The translations under genes were made by a program, and so were the position numbers. A DNA stretch of 64,000 nt from DATMXT01 sp035560415 (lineage in GTDB: Bacteria > Bacillota > Clostridia > Oscillospirales > Feifaniaceae). The stretch spans positions 22,066 to 86,065 of the forward strand of contig DATMZG010000117.1 of assembly GCA_035560415.1 (NCBI GenBank), read 5' to 3'. Below are positions 32,892-40,731 of the stretch, one piece after another (position 1 is the stretch's first letter; each line of letters begins with the position of its first letter). A model generated the notes under the pieces. It saw only the letters and a list, made by a program, of their open reading frames with translations. It was not told where the DNA came from and searched no databases.

Positions 32892-33595
32892 ATGAGCCCC
32901 TCCCTGTCCGAAATTGCGGCCCAGGTGAAGACCGGGCCGTCCTTGCAGACCCGCAGCCCCCCTGCCCGGCAGTGGCCGCACTTGCCGATGCCGCAGGACA
33001 TGTTTCGCTCAAGCGAGACGACAATGCGCTCCGGGGTCACCCCCTGCTCCGCGAGGGCCTTTACAACCGGCCGGTACATGCCCCCCGGCCCGCAGAGCAT
33101 GCAGACGGCCCCGGCGGGCAGCTCGGTCTCGCGGATGAGGTCGGGCAAAAAGCCGCGGCCCTCGTCGTCGGTGCGGATTTTCGCGGCGAGTTCCGGGAAG
33201 ACGAGCTCTCCCTTCGTCTTTGCGCCGAGCAATACGGTCCCCGGCCGGGACAAAATGGCGGGGCGCAGCGGCACGATGCCGATGCCTCCGGCGATGTAGA
33301 CGGCGGGGCCGGCGGGAGCTATGTCAAACGAGGTGCCAAAGGGCCCGCGCCAGCCTACGGGATTGCCGGGAACGAGGGCGTGGAGCCGGTGGGTCAGATG
33401 CCCCGTGTCGCGCACGCAGACTTCGAGGTCTCCGGTCAGCGAAAAGGGGGCCTCGCCGCAGCCGGGGACTGTCAGCATGATGAACTGACCCGGCCGGAAG
33501 TCGATGTGGCCTTCGAGCGCAAATAGGGTCACGGAGGCGTTCTGGGCGGCCTTCTCTTTAATTTTTGTCATGGTGGGGAGGTAGGGGTTATTCAT
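32888..33595 (-). CDS. FAD/NAD(P)-binding reductase subunit (HydG/AsrB/PyrK type)
   Basis: The 235-residue protein has a ferredoxin-reductase-like FAD domain (HIDFRPGQFIMLTVPG and APFSLTG, residues 30-55), an NAD(P) domain (VYIAGGIGIVPLRPAI near residue 106, CMLCGPGGMYRPVVKAL near residue 180) and a C-terminal [2Fe-2S] loop MSCGIGKCGHC then VCKDGP. This is the gamma subunit type of sulfhydrogenases and anaerobic sulfite reductase, which moves electrons between NAD(P)H and Fe-S carriers. It overlaps its neighbours on both sides by eight and four bases. Confidence 0.88.
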   Translation of the reverse strand: MNNPYLPTMTKIKEKAAQNASVTLFALEGHIDFRPGQFIMLTVPGCGEAPFSLTGDLEVCVRDTGHLTHRLHALVPGNPVGWRGPFGTSFDIAPAGPAVYIAGGIGIVPLRPAILSRPGTVLLGAKTKGELVFPELAAKIRTDDEGRGFLPDLIRETELPAGAVCMLCGPGGMYRPVVKALAEQGVTPERIVVSLERNMSCGIGKCGHCRAGGLRVCKDGPVFTWAAISDREGLI

Positions 33596-34346
33596 GGCTG
33601 GCCTCCTCGTAGAGGGCTTTCATGGAGTTGCCGGCCGGGCAGTACCGCTCGCACCGGCCGCACCCGACACAGAGCCGGGCGCCCTCCTCATATTTGCGCC
33701 GCCACCGGTGGGCCATGCGGCTCTCTGGCGTCGGCTCTAAGAGGCGGCCCGGCGCAATGCGGGTGAAGTCGGTCAGGGTGCAGCCGTTCCAGCTGCGCAC
33801 CCGGCGTCCGTCTTCTCCTTCCGAGACCGAAAAACAGCCGCAGGTGGGGCAGACCATAAAGCAGATGCCGCAGGAAAAGCAGTTGTCGCCGGCCTTGGCA
33901 AGTCCTTTTTCGGGCCGGTGCAATCCCGCCATCGCCGGGGCGACTTCGCCCACCGCGGCGCGGCTGTCGCCGACGAGCCCGCAAAAACAGTGTTCGTCGT
34001 AGGGCTTTTCACAGGGGACGACCAGCAGCGTCGTGTTTTCGGACCGCTTTGCGACATAGGGGTCCGGGGTCTCCCGCAGCAGCTCGCCTGTCAGCAGCAG
34101 CGCCGCTCTGGCGTCGCAGGGGCGCACGCCGGCGATGACGGTGGGGCGGGCGAGGTAGTCGTCGGGCGGCACTTCCGGCTCCCCGGTCACGGGGTCGTAC
34201 CGGAACAGGACTTCTTGGATGGGCAGCAGCAGCTTTTTTACGCCGAACATGGGCAGTCCGTCAAAGACGATGACCCGGTCGCCCGTGGCCTTTGCCGCCT
34301 CAATGTAAGGGGTGAGCTCCTCCGGCTTAATTTCAATGAGCTTCAC
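33588..34346 (-). CDS. [4Fe-4S] electron-transfer subunit (HydB/AsrA type)
   Basis: A 252-residue soluble protein with an N-terminal domain (IVFDGLPMFGVKKLLLP, VIAGVRPCDARAALLL, VVPCEKPYDEHCFCGLVG) followed by two ferredoxin motifs, CFSCGICFMVCP near residue 155 and CVGCGRCERYCPAG near residue 232. This is the beta subunit pattern of sulfhydrogenase and anaerobic sulfite reductase subunit A, though it is shorter than the about 340-370 residues usual there. The GTG at 34346 follows GGGAGG and overlaps the upstream ferredoxin gene (GTGA), so longer forms are rejected. Confidence 0.85.
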   Translation of the reverse strand: MKLIEIKPEELTPYIEAAKATGDRVIVFDGLPMFGVKKLLLPIQEVLFRYDPVTGEPEVPPDDYLARPTVIAGVRPCDARAALLLTGELLRETPDPYVAKRSENTTLLVVPCEKPYDEHCFCGLVGDSRAAVGEVAPAMAGLHRPEKGLAKAGDNCFSCGICFMVCPTCGCFSVSEGEDGRRVRSWNGCTLTDFTRIAPGRLLEPTPESRMAHRWRRKYEEGARLCVGCGRCERYCPAGNSMKALYEEASHE

Positions 34347-34777
34347 AGGTCCACCTCCCGGACTTGCCGCCCGTCCGACAGGGTCAAGGCCCCCGTCGGG
34401 CAGGCGGCGACGCAAAAGGGCCCGCCCTCCCGGCCTTCGCACATGTCGCACTTGTGGGCGACCCCGTCAATCAAAACCGGCGCCCCGTATGGACAGGCGG
34501 CAACGCAGGCGCCGTTTCCCCTGCATTTGCTCTCGTCGAGGACGACACGGCCGTCTTCGGCGACCGAGTAGGCGTCGTTTTTGCAGGCGGCGACACATCT
34601 TGGATCCGGGCAGCTCTCGCAGGCCGAGGAGATGCGCATGCCGGACATTTTGAGATACCGCTCCTCGTTGACCGAGCGCACTTTCCGGTAGGAGATGCCG
34701 CCGTGCAGTTGCTTGCAGGCGATGACGCAGGCCTTGCAGCCGACGCAGCGGTTCATGTCAAAGTGGAAAAAGCTCAC
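34343..34777 (-). CDS. Four-cluster ferredoxin subunit (DmsB/FdhB/HycB type)
   Basis: A 144-residue iron-sulfur subunit with four cysteine groups: CVGCKACVIACK at residue 11, CESCPDPRCVAACK near residue 53, CRGNGACVAACP near residue 85 and CDMCEGREGGPFCVAACP near residue 109. This is the arrangement of electron-transfer subunits that partner molybdopterin oxidoreductases. It overlaps the molybdoenzyme gene by four bases and the HydB-like gene by four, so the proteins are made together. No Tat signal is seen; the complex should be cytoplasmic. Confidence 0.92.
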   Translation of the reverse strand: MSFFHFDMNRCVGCKACVIACKQLHGGISYRKVRSVNEERYLKMSGMRISSACESCPDPRCVAACKNDAYSVAEDGRVVLDESKCRGNGACVAACPYGAPVLIDGVAHKCDMCEGREGGPFCVAACPTGALTLSDGRQVREVDL

Positions 34778-36750
34778 TCTACCACCCTCTCAATCTCAAC
34801 GGCGGCCGTGTGGAAAGAGGCCCCGCCGCCGATGTCGGTGACGATGGGGGCCATGAGTCGGTTGAGGTTCGGCAGGCCGCAGAAGACGCTGACGGCGCCC
34901 TCCAGGACCGTGTCGCCCACTTTGGCTTTGAGGGTCATCTCGCCGAGCTCGTTGTAAATTCGAACCGTGTCGCCGGTTTTGATGTGCAGGCGGGCGGCGT
35001 CGGCCCGGTTCATGTGCAGGGCGTCGTCCCCGGCGTCATCAAGCCAGCAGTTTTGCACAAACTGGGAGTTGATGCGGTTCAGGGGATGGGGCGTGAGAAG
35101 CTGAAAGCTGCCCTCCGGAATGAGCGGGGGGACGTATTTGGGCAGCGCATCACACCCCCATTTGGCCGCGAGCCCCTCGCTTAAAAGCTCGATTTTCCCC
35201 GAGGGCGTGTCAAATTTGAGGTCCCCCCAGGCGACATCGCGGTAGCTTGTCAGCTTTGCGGGGGCCTTCTCCAAGTCCTCCAGCGTCAGCCCGTAAGGGG
35301 AGGCGGCAAGGCAGGCCCGCAGGATTTCAACGTCATCCTCCGGGAAATATTTCTCGTCAAACCCGAAACGGCGGGCCAGTTCCCGGAAAATGTCGGGCTC
35401 AGACCGGCAGCCCTCCGGCGGCTCCACAATTTTTTGCCGGTACTGGAGGTAGTTGTGCCCGTAAGTGTAAAAGAGGTCGGCCCGCTCCATGAACATGGCC
35501 ACCGGCAGCACGACGTCGGCGAGTTTTGCCGTCTCGGTCATGAAGGCCTCGGGCACCACGACAAACTCCATGCCCTCAATGAACCGCTGCATGTCGTTTG
35601 CCCCGGGTGCGCTGACCATGGGATTGGCCCGCTCGACCCACAGCGCCCTGACGGGCGGGTCGAGCTTCGGAATGTCGAGCGGCACCGCCGCGACCGGCAC
35701 GGTCTCCCGGATGTGCGCTTTGGGCTTTGGCGGGAAGAAGGGCCAGGCGGGCGGATTTTCCATGAAAGTGCTGGCGTGAAAGCCGGCCCCCCGCTTGCCG
35801 ATGATGCCGCAGACGGCGGCGACGGCGGCGACAGCCCGGCAGGTCTGCCCGCCGTTGGAGTACCGCTGCAGCCCCTTGCCCTGCACGAGGGCAAAGTCCG
35901 GCGTCTCGGCGATGAGGTCGCAGAGCTTTGAAAACTCCTTCAGCCGCACGCCGGTCTCCCGGACGACCGAGCCGATGGTCACGGTCTCGAGGTACTCCTT
36001 GTACTCGGGAAAGCCGTGGACGTATTTGTCAATGAACTCGTAGTCCGCAAGCTCCTTGGCCAAAATGAACTTGATGAGCCCCGCGGCCAGCAGGCCGTCG
36101 GTGCCGCCCTTCGGAGTGATGTGCATGGTCGCCCGGTCCGACGACTCGCTCACGCGCGGGTCGATGACCACGAGCTTTGCGCCTTTGTCCAAGGCGTCGT
36201 GGATGTAGCGCATCGACTGCACATTGGTGTGCACGGGGTTTTTGCCCCACAGGATGATGAGCTTGGCGTCGGCCAGTTCGGCGATGGAGCCGTAGTCGCT
36301 CGAGCCGAACATGTCGTTGATGGCGGTCTCCTGCGCGGCGTCGCAGAGCCCGCCGGTGCGCCCGGTGTAGCCCCCAAAACAGTACCAGAAGTTCATGCCG
36401 AGGTTGGCGGTGCTGCCGCCGAGGTTTCCCGAGCCCTTGTAGAGCATGACGGTCTCGGGCCCGTACTTGTCCCGCAGCTCGGTGAGCTTTCTCACGATGA
36501 GGGCCATGGCCTCTTCCCAGGAGGCCGGCGTCAGCACGCCGCCTTTGCGGATGTAGGGGGTTTTGAGCCGCTCGGGGCTGTTTAACAGCTGCGGATAGGA
36601 CAGCCCCTTGAGGCAAATTTTCTGCTGCGCCTCGGGGAAATAGGCGCTGCCCCGCACTTCCACAATGCGGCCGTCCTCGACGTCGACGTCGATGGGGCAG
36701 CCGCTGTAGCAGTTCATGGTGCAGGCCGTGCGAAGTGTCGTCCTCGACAT
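34774..36750 (-). CDS. Molybdopterin oxidoreductase catalytic subunit (DMSO-reductase superfamily)
   Basis: A 658-residue Mo/W-bis-MGD enzyme. An N-terminal [4Fe-4S] site is formed by Cys10, Cys14, Cys18 and Cys46 (TACTMNCYSGCP, QKICLKG). The catalytic domain has LYKGSGNLGG near residue 104, GKNPVHTNVQS, IDPRVSESSDRA and ERANPMVSAPGAND. The C-terminal molybdopterin-binding domain has LLTPHPLNRINSQF and GDTVRIYNELGEM. The metal ligand is probably Cys136 (GGLCDAAQ); no Sec codon is seen. It resembles acetylene-hydratase, polysulfide-reductase and formate-dehydrogenase relatives, and the substrate is unknown. No Tat signal. ATG follows TTAGGAGATTACG. Confidence 0.9.
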   Translation of the reverse strand: MSRTTLRTACTMNCYSGCPIDVDVEDGRIVEVRGSAYFPEAQQKICLKGLSYPQLLNSPERLKTPYIRKGGVLTPASWEEAMALIVRKLTELRDKYGPETVMLYKGSGNLGGSTANLGMNFWYCFGGYTGRTGGLCDAAQETAINDMFGSSDYGSIAELADAKLIILWGKNPVHTNVQSMRYIHDALDKGAKLVVIDPRVSESSDRATMHITPKGGTDGLLAAGLIKFILAKELADYEFIDKYVHGFPEYKEYLETVTIGSVVRETGVRLKEFSKLCDLIAETPDFALVQGKGLQRYSNGGQTCRAVAAVAAVCGIIGKRGAGFHASTFMENPPAWPFFPPKPKAHIRETVPVAAVPLDIPKLDPPVRALWVERANPMVSAPGANDMQRFIEGMEFVVVPEAFMTETAKLADVVLPVAMFMERADLFYTYGHNYLQYRQKIVEPPEGCRSEPDIFRELARRFGFDEKYFPEDDVEILRACLAASPYGLTLEDLEKAPAKLTSYRDVAWGDLKFDTPSGKIELLSEGLAAKWGCDALPKYVPPLIPEGSFQLLTPHPLNRINSQFVQNCWLDDAGDDALHMNRADAARLHIKTGDTVRIYNELGEMTLKAKVGDTVLEGAVSVFCGLPNLNRLMAPIVTDIGGGASFHTAAVEIERVVE

Positions 36751-36759
36751 CGTAATCTC

Positions 36760-37566
36760 CTAACCGATGAGCTTCATCGCTTCCATCAAAATCATTTCGG
36801 GGTCGCGGTAGCCCTCGGAGCAGAGCTCCAGGGTGACCCAGCCGTCATACCCCTTTTGCCGCAAAAGGTCAAGCAGCACCGGAATGTTGAGCATGCCGTC
36901 CCGCAGCCGCAGGTGGGCGGGCGATTTGCCGTCCGAGTTGCACAGGTGGACGTAGGACAGCTTGTCTTTTAGCCTGTCAAAGTAGTTTTGCATCGGCTCG
37001 CAGGCGACGGTCGGGGGCACGACGTCGAGCATGCCGTCGACATTGGGCCGGCCCACGCTGGCCAGCATCTCGGCGCAGTCGTCGGCCGTCGTGATGACGG
37101 GGCTCTCGACCGGCAGCACCGGCTCAAGGGTCAGCGTGACGCCCAAGGGCGCCGCGAAGTCGGCAAGCTCTCTCATATTTTCGGCAAAGACCTGCCGAAC
37201 ATGCGCCATCGGCGTGAAGTTGCCGGGGTGGTCGGCCGTGATCAGCACCCGCGGGATTTCCATGGCCGCGGCCGCCTCAACTGAGCGGCGGAATACGGCC
37301 ATCGACTCGGCCTGGCCGTTTGCCGTCTCGTCGACAAGCGAATAGGGCCCGCCCAAGGTCGCCGGTGTGTACATCGGAATTTCGATGCCGTATGTCTTTT
37401 TCAAAGACAGCACCCGCCCTGCAAACCGGGCGTCGACATCGGTCGGCCAGGCGTGGGGCCGTCCGCCCCACAGTTCAATGCCGTCAAGCCCGTGCCGGGA
37501 CGCGGCGGCAAAACAGTCCTCGAGGCGGTGGCGCTTGAAGTCGAGTGTGATAAAGGCGAATTTCAT
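36760..37566 (-). CDS. Sugar phosphate isomerase/epimerase (xylose-isomerase-like TIM barrel)
   Basis: A 268-residue TIM-barrel protein of the AP-endonuclease-2 fold. Motifs include HGLDGIELWGGRPHAW near residue 30, RVLITADHPGNF near residue 110, LTLEPVLP near residue 147 with a metal-binding Glu, GMLDVVPP near residue 180, YVHLCNSDG near residue 208 and WVTLELCSEGY near residue 245. It would isomerise a keto sugar or inositol derivative. Its stop lies 9 bases before the ATG of the molybdoenzyme, so it is the first gene of that operon, which makes its substrate a clue. ATG at 37566 follows CCGAGGTGCCGAT. Confidence 0.85.
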   Translation of the reverse strand: MKFAFITLDFKRHRLEDCFAAASRHGLDGIELWGGRPHAWPTDVDARFAGRVLSLKKTYGIEIPMYTPATLGGPYSLVDETANGQAESMAVFRRSVEAAAAMEIPRVLITADHPGNFTPMAHVRQVFAENMRELADFAAPLGVTLTLEPVLPVESPVITTADDCAEMLASVGRPNVDGMLDVVPPTVACEPMQNYFDRLKDKLSYVHLCNSDGKSPAHLRLRDGMLNIPVLLDLLRQKGYDGWVTLELCSEGYRDPEMILMEAMKLIG

Positions 37567-37658
37567 ATCGGCACCTCGGCAAAAAAAATTTGTCGAATTC
37601 AAAATCCGCGGCCGCAAATATCGTGTGGCCGCGGCAGGGTTATATTCTATTTTGTATT

Positions 37659-38252
37659 CTACCGCACAAAGCTCAAAAAAGCAATGGCAAGCCCGATGAT
37701 GCGCACGTCGCTCAAGGCCTCCCGCTCAAAGACAAGGCTCTCGTACATCGGGTTTTCGGGCTGGAGCACGAGCTTGCCCGGGAATTTGCGCACCCGCTTC
37801 AAAGTGGCCTCGTCCTCAATGAGGACGGCCGCAATCTGCCCGTCCGCAACGTCGGGCTGGGCGCGCAGATAGACGATGTCGCCGTCGAAAATGCGGGCGT
37901 TGATCATGGAGTCGCCGCGGCAGCGCAGCGCAAAGTCGGCCCGCACCCCCTCGGCCGAGTGGACGTATTCCTCAATGTTGGGCTCGGCCAAAATGGGCTC
38001 GCCGCAGGCGATGACCCCTAGAAGCGGCACCGAGGCCGCCTCCGACTGGTACTGCGGGCCAAACCGCATGTAGTCGATGCTGACGCCGAAATACAGGGCC
38101 AGCGCCTCCTCGGTCTTAAAGTCCGGCTCCCTGTTGCCGAGCTCGTACATGCTGATGGCGCTCTTGGAGATGCCCACCTCGTCGGCAAGCCCTTTCTGTG
38201 TCAGCCCCTGCCCCTTGCGCAGGTCGCGCAGAATTTTCGCAAACTTGGACAC
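37659..38252 (-). CDS. LexA/CI-like self-cleaving repressor (XRE HTH + S24 peptidase)
   Basis: A 197-residue two-domain repressor. The N-terminal XRE helix-turn-helix (GLTQKGLADEVGISKSAISMYELGNREP) precedes an S24 domain with the nucleophile in CRGDSMINARIFDGD and the Lys base in EDEATLKRVRKFPG. The self-cleavage site reads IACGEP (Cys-Gly), as in UmuD and some phage repressors, where LexA has Ala-Gly. RecA-stimulated cleavage during DNA damage is likely. I chose GTG at 38252, preceded by GGGGGTGA, because the ATG at 38267 would sit on the predicted transcription start. The promoter has an overlapping palindrome, so it probably represses itself. No phage genes are near. Confidence 0.85.
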   Translation of the reverse strand: MSKFAKILRDLRKGQGLTQKGLADEVGISKSAISMYELGNREPDFKTEEALALYFGVSIDYMRFGPQYQSEAASVPLLGVIACGEPILAEPNIEEYVHSAEGVRADFALRCRGDSMINARIFDGDIVYLRAQPDVADGQIAAVLIEDEATLKRVRKFPGKLVLQPENPMYESLVFEREALSDVRIIGLAIAFLSFVR

Positions 38253-38273
38253 GTCCGTCACCCCCATATGCCC

Positions 38274-38304
38274 ATTATATCACGTCTTGTGACAACTTCA
38301 AGAC
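38274..38304 (-). promoter_or_regulatory. Promoter and operator of the LexA/CI-like repressor
   Basis: On the minus strand TTGAAG and a perfect TATAAT are 16 bases apart. The inverted repeat GTCTTG-N9-CAAGAC (38284-38304) covers the -35 box and spacer. A second one, TTCAC-N7-GTGAA, lies just upstream near 38310-38326. Both could be binding sites for the repressor. Confidence 0.6.
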
Positions 38305-38432
38305 GCAACTTCACGCTTTGTGTGAATATTGACCCGCCGTACAAAGAGGACGCCGGCCCTCTGTTTTTCATACACTGGTAACATGTAACGGCTTTTTAAA
38401 ATAAAGGCGCTGCCCGGACGGGAGGGAAAAAC

Positions 38433-38585
38433 ATGACCGAAGTGACGGTGCGCATCGGCAGCGACCGGGTGATTCTCGGCCGTATCATCGACGGCATCAC
38501 CTATGTGCCGCTGCGGGACGTGGTGGCGGCCATCCAGCCCCGGGTCGTCTGGACGCCGGAGGAGGGAGCCGGAGTTATCCTGTGA
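38433..38585 (+). CDS. Stand-alone copper-amine-oxidase-N-like micro-protein
   Basis: A 50-residue open frame with ATG behind GGGAGGGAAAAAC. The sequence GITYVPLRDVVAAI followed by VVWTPEE matches the core of the Cu_amine_oxidN1 domain (Y-V-P-L-R, then V-x-W), which is usually a repeated wall-associated module in larger secreted proteins. Here it is alone and has no signal peptide. It is followed directly by a terminator, so it looks like a complete short transcript. It may be a remnant of a longer gene or a true small protein. Confidence 0.65.
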   Translation: MTEVTVRIGSDRVILGRIIDGITYVPLRDVVAAIQPRVVWTPEEGAGVIL

Positions 38586-38586
38586 C

Positions 38587-38623
38587 AAAAAGAGCCCCCC
38601 GGCGAAGCCGGGGGGCTCTTTTT
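38587..38623. terminator. Bidirectional terminator
   Basis: AAAAGAGCCCCCCGGC pairs with GCCGGGGGGCTCTTTT around GAA, between the plus-strand micro-protein gene and the minus-strand ridA. Confidence 0.9.
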
Positions 38624-39002
38624 ACTTTGACGCAATGACGTCAATCTCAACGTCGAGCCCGTCGTAGAGCTGCACGCCGGAGACGCAGAGCCTCGCGGGG
38701 TAATCCCCCGTAAAATACTTCCGGTAGACCTCGTTCATCTCGGAAAAATATTTCCGGTCGGACAGATGGACCGTGCACTTGATGATTTTGTCCATGCAAC
38801 TGCCGACCTCTTCTAAGGTATTTTTGATGATGTCCATGACGATAGCAGTCTGCTCGGCGACCGAGCCCCGGACGACTTCGCCGGTGTTCATGTCGACCGC
38901 GACCTGCCCCGAGATGAAGAGCAGGTCGCAGTAGCCGATGACCTGAGAGTAGGGGCCGACCGACTCCGGAATGCTCTTTGCGTGGATGACTTCCTTTTTC
39001 AC
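38622..39002 (-). CDS. ridA: RidA-family enamine/imine deaminase
   Basis: A 126-residue RidA/YjgF protein that hydrolyses reactive 2-aminoacrylate and related enamines to 2-oxoacids and ammonia. Motifs are SIPESVGPYSQVIGYCDLLFISGQ near residue 10 and the C-terminal RLCVSGVQLYDGLDVEIDVIA with the substrate-binding Arg and Glu. GTG at 39002 follows GGAGGAACACTC and is far better placed than in-frame ATGs upstream. It is the last gene after cysteine desulfidase, ATC hydrolase and an amidohydrolase; cysteine desulfidase itself releases 2-aminoacrylate, so the grouping makes biochemical sense. Confidence 0.92.
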   Translation of the reverse strand: MKKEVIHAKSIPESVGPYSQVIGYCDLLFISGQVAVDMNTGEVVRGSVAEQTAIVMDIIKNTLEEVGSCMDKIIKCTVHLSDRKYFSEMNEVYRKYFTGDYPARLCVSGVQLYDGLDVEIDVIASK

Positions 39003-39060
39003 GAGTGTTCCTCCGTGCAGCTTGTCGCTGCGCTCAATATGTATTTCAGCGGCCATCGCC

Positions 39061-40683
39061 TTACGCTTTATAGACCGCCTCGCCCGCCAGATAGGTCGTA
39101 TCGACCGTAATTTTGCCCAGGTCCTCGTCTGGCACCGCAAGGTAATCCTGGTTTAAGACGACCATGTCGGCATATTTGCCGGCCTTCATGGAGCCTGCGA
39201 TGTCCTCGTCAAAGAGCATTTTCGCGGCGTTTACGGTGTAGGCCTTCAGGGCCTGCATGCGGTCAATGTGCTGCGCCGTGCCGAAGCTCTTGCCGCCCTG
39301 GGTCTTGCGGCAGACCATGGAGTAGATGCCGAGCATGGGGTTGATGTCACAGACGGGGCAGTCGTTGTTGCAGGCGAAGACCATGCCGCGGTCCACATAC
39401 TCCTTATTCGGGAAGGCCCACTGCACGCGCTCCGGGCCCATCACGTTGTAGTGGGAGTCGCCCAAGGCGTAAATGAAGCCGGCCGAAGTGCCGACAAGGA
39501 TGCCGTACTTTTTCATGCGCTCAATCTGGTCCACGGTGGGGGACTCGACATGCTCAAAGCGAAAGCGCAGCGGCGCGACGTCGACGCCGTGGGCGAGGCA
39601 ATACTCGACGCCCTTCAGGGCCTGCTCAATGGCCACGTCGCCGATGGCGTGGAGGCTCGCCTGCATGCCGCCCTGCGCTGTCAGCAGCATGTCGGCACAG
39701 AGCTCGCCCTGGTCGTTGTAGAGGGTGCCGAAGTTGTCGGGCTCGCCGACATACGGGACCGAGAAGGCCGCCGTCTTGCCGCCGGTGCTCCCGTCCAAAA
39801 GATACTTCATACCGGCAAACCGCAGCGTGTCGTTGCCAAAGCCGCTCATGAGCCCGACTTTGACAGTCTCGGCCAAAGTCGCCGGGCAGTTGACATTGCT
39901 GCGGGCAAAGGTGTAAAACCGGATTCGCATTTTGAGCCGGCCCTGTTTTTGCAGCTGCTGATAAATTCTCACAAACCGGGCCTCGGCCGCCATTTCGGTC
40001 GTGGTCGTGATGCCCTTGCGGAAAATCTCGTCTTGGATGTCGGTGGCGATGAGCTCCATGATCTGCTCGTCGGTGGGTTTGGGGAAGGGAATCCAGTGCT
40101 GCACGGCGCCCGAGATGACGCCGGTCGGCTCGCCCTTATCATCCTTGAAAATTTTCCCGCCGACGGGCGGCACCGCGTCCGCAGTAATCCCGCAGAGCCT
40201 CATGGCTAGCGTGTTGACGGCCCCCACATGGCCGCAGGTCCGCTTGATGAAGACGGGGTTGTTGGGCGAGACGGTGTCGAGGTCCGCGGCCGTGACGGGG
40301 AGCGCACCCTCCTTGAATTTCGCCTCGTCCCAGCCCCAGCCAAAGAGCCATGTCCCTTTGGGAGTCTTGGCCGCGGCCGCGGCCACTTTTTTAAGTACGT
40401 TTTCTTTGGAGCTGGTGGCCTCTCCGGACAGGTTGATGGTGGCGCACTGGTCGCCGTAATAGCAGGGGTGGGCGTGGCTCTCAATGAGCCCGGGAATGAC
40501 GGTCTTGCCCCCGAGGTCCACAATCTCGGTGCCCTCCACAGCATACTTCATGGCCTCTTCCAGGCTTCCGACCGACAAAAACCGCCCGCCGCCGACGGCG
40601 ACGGCCTGCGCAATCGGCGCATCCTCCTCCATTGTGATGAATTTCCCGCCCGTAAAAACGGTGTCGGCTCTCGGTGGTAACAT
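39061..40683 (-). CDS. YtcJ-like metal-dependent amidohydrolase
   Basis: The 540-residue protein has the amidohydrolase-superfamily layout of the YtcJ branch: GGKTVIPGLIESHAHPCYYG near residue 58 (HxH metal ligands), FEHVESPTVDQIERMKKYGI near residue 374, and the C-terminal GSMKAGKYADMVVLNQDYL. The substrate in this branch is largely unknown, and N-substituted amino acids or formamides are known for a few. The surrounding genes suggest an N-carbamoyl or cyclic amino acid intermediate. ATG at 40683 follows AAAGGAGTTGAAAAACAT. It lies 48 bases after the ATC hydrolase gene. Confidence 0.88.
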   Translation of the reverse strand: MLPPRADTVFTGGKFITMEEDAPIAQAVAVGGGRFLSVGSLEEAMKYAVEGTEIVDLGGKTVIPGLIESHAHPCYYGDQCATINLSGEATSSKENVLKKVAAAAAKTPKGTWLFGWGWDEAKFKEGALPVTAADLDTVSPNNPVFIKRTCGHVGAVNTLAMRLCGITADAVPPVGGKIFKDDKGEPTGVISGAVQHWIPFPKPTDEQIMELIATDIQDEIFRKGITTTTEMAAEARFVRIYQQLQKQGRLKMRIRFYTFARSNVNCPATLAETVKVGLMSGFGNDTLRFAGMKYLLDGSTGGKTAAFSVPYVGEPDNFGTLYNDQGELCADMLLTAQGGMQASLHAIGDVAIEQALKGVEYCLAHGVDVAPLRFRFEHVESPTVDQIERMKKYGILVGTSAGFIYALGDSHYNVMGPERVQWAFPNKEYVDRGMVFACNNDCPVCDINPMLGIYSMVCRKTQGGKSFGTAQHIDRMQALKAYTVNAAKMLFDEDIAGSMKAGKYADMVVLNQDYLAVPDEDLGKITVDTTYLAGEAVYKA

Positions 40684-40731
40684 ATGTTTTTCAACTCCTT
40701 TCGCTCAGGTGCTGCCGCATGGAAAAAGCGG

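Noticed and set aside
37659..38252. Prophage indicated by the CI-like repressor
   Set aside because: No integrase, terminase, structural or lysis gene lies on either side; neighbours are metabolic genes.
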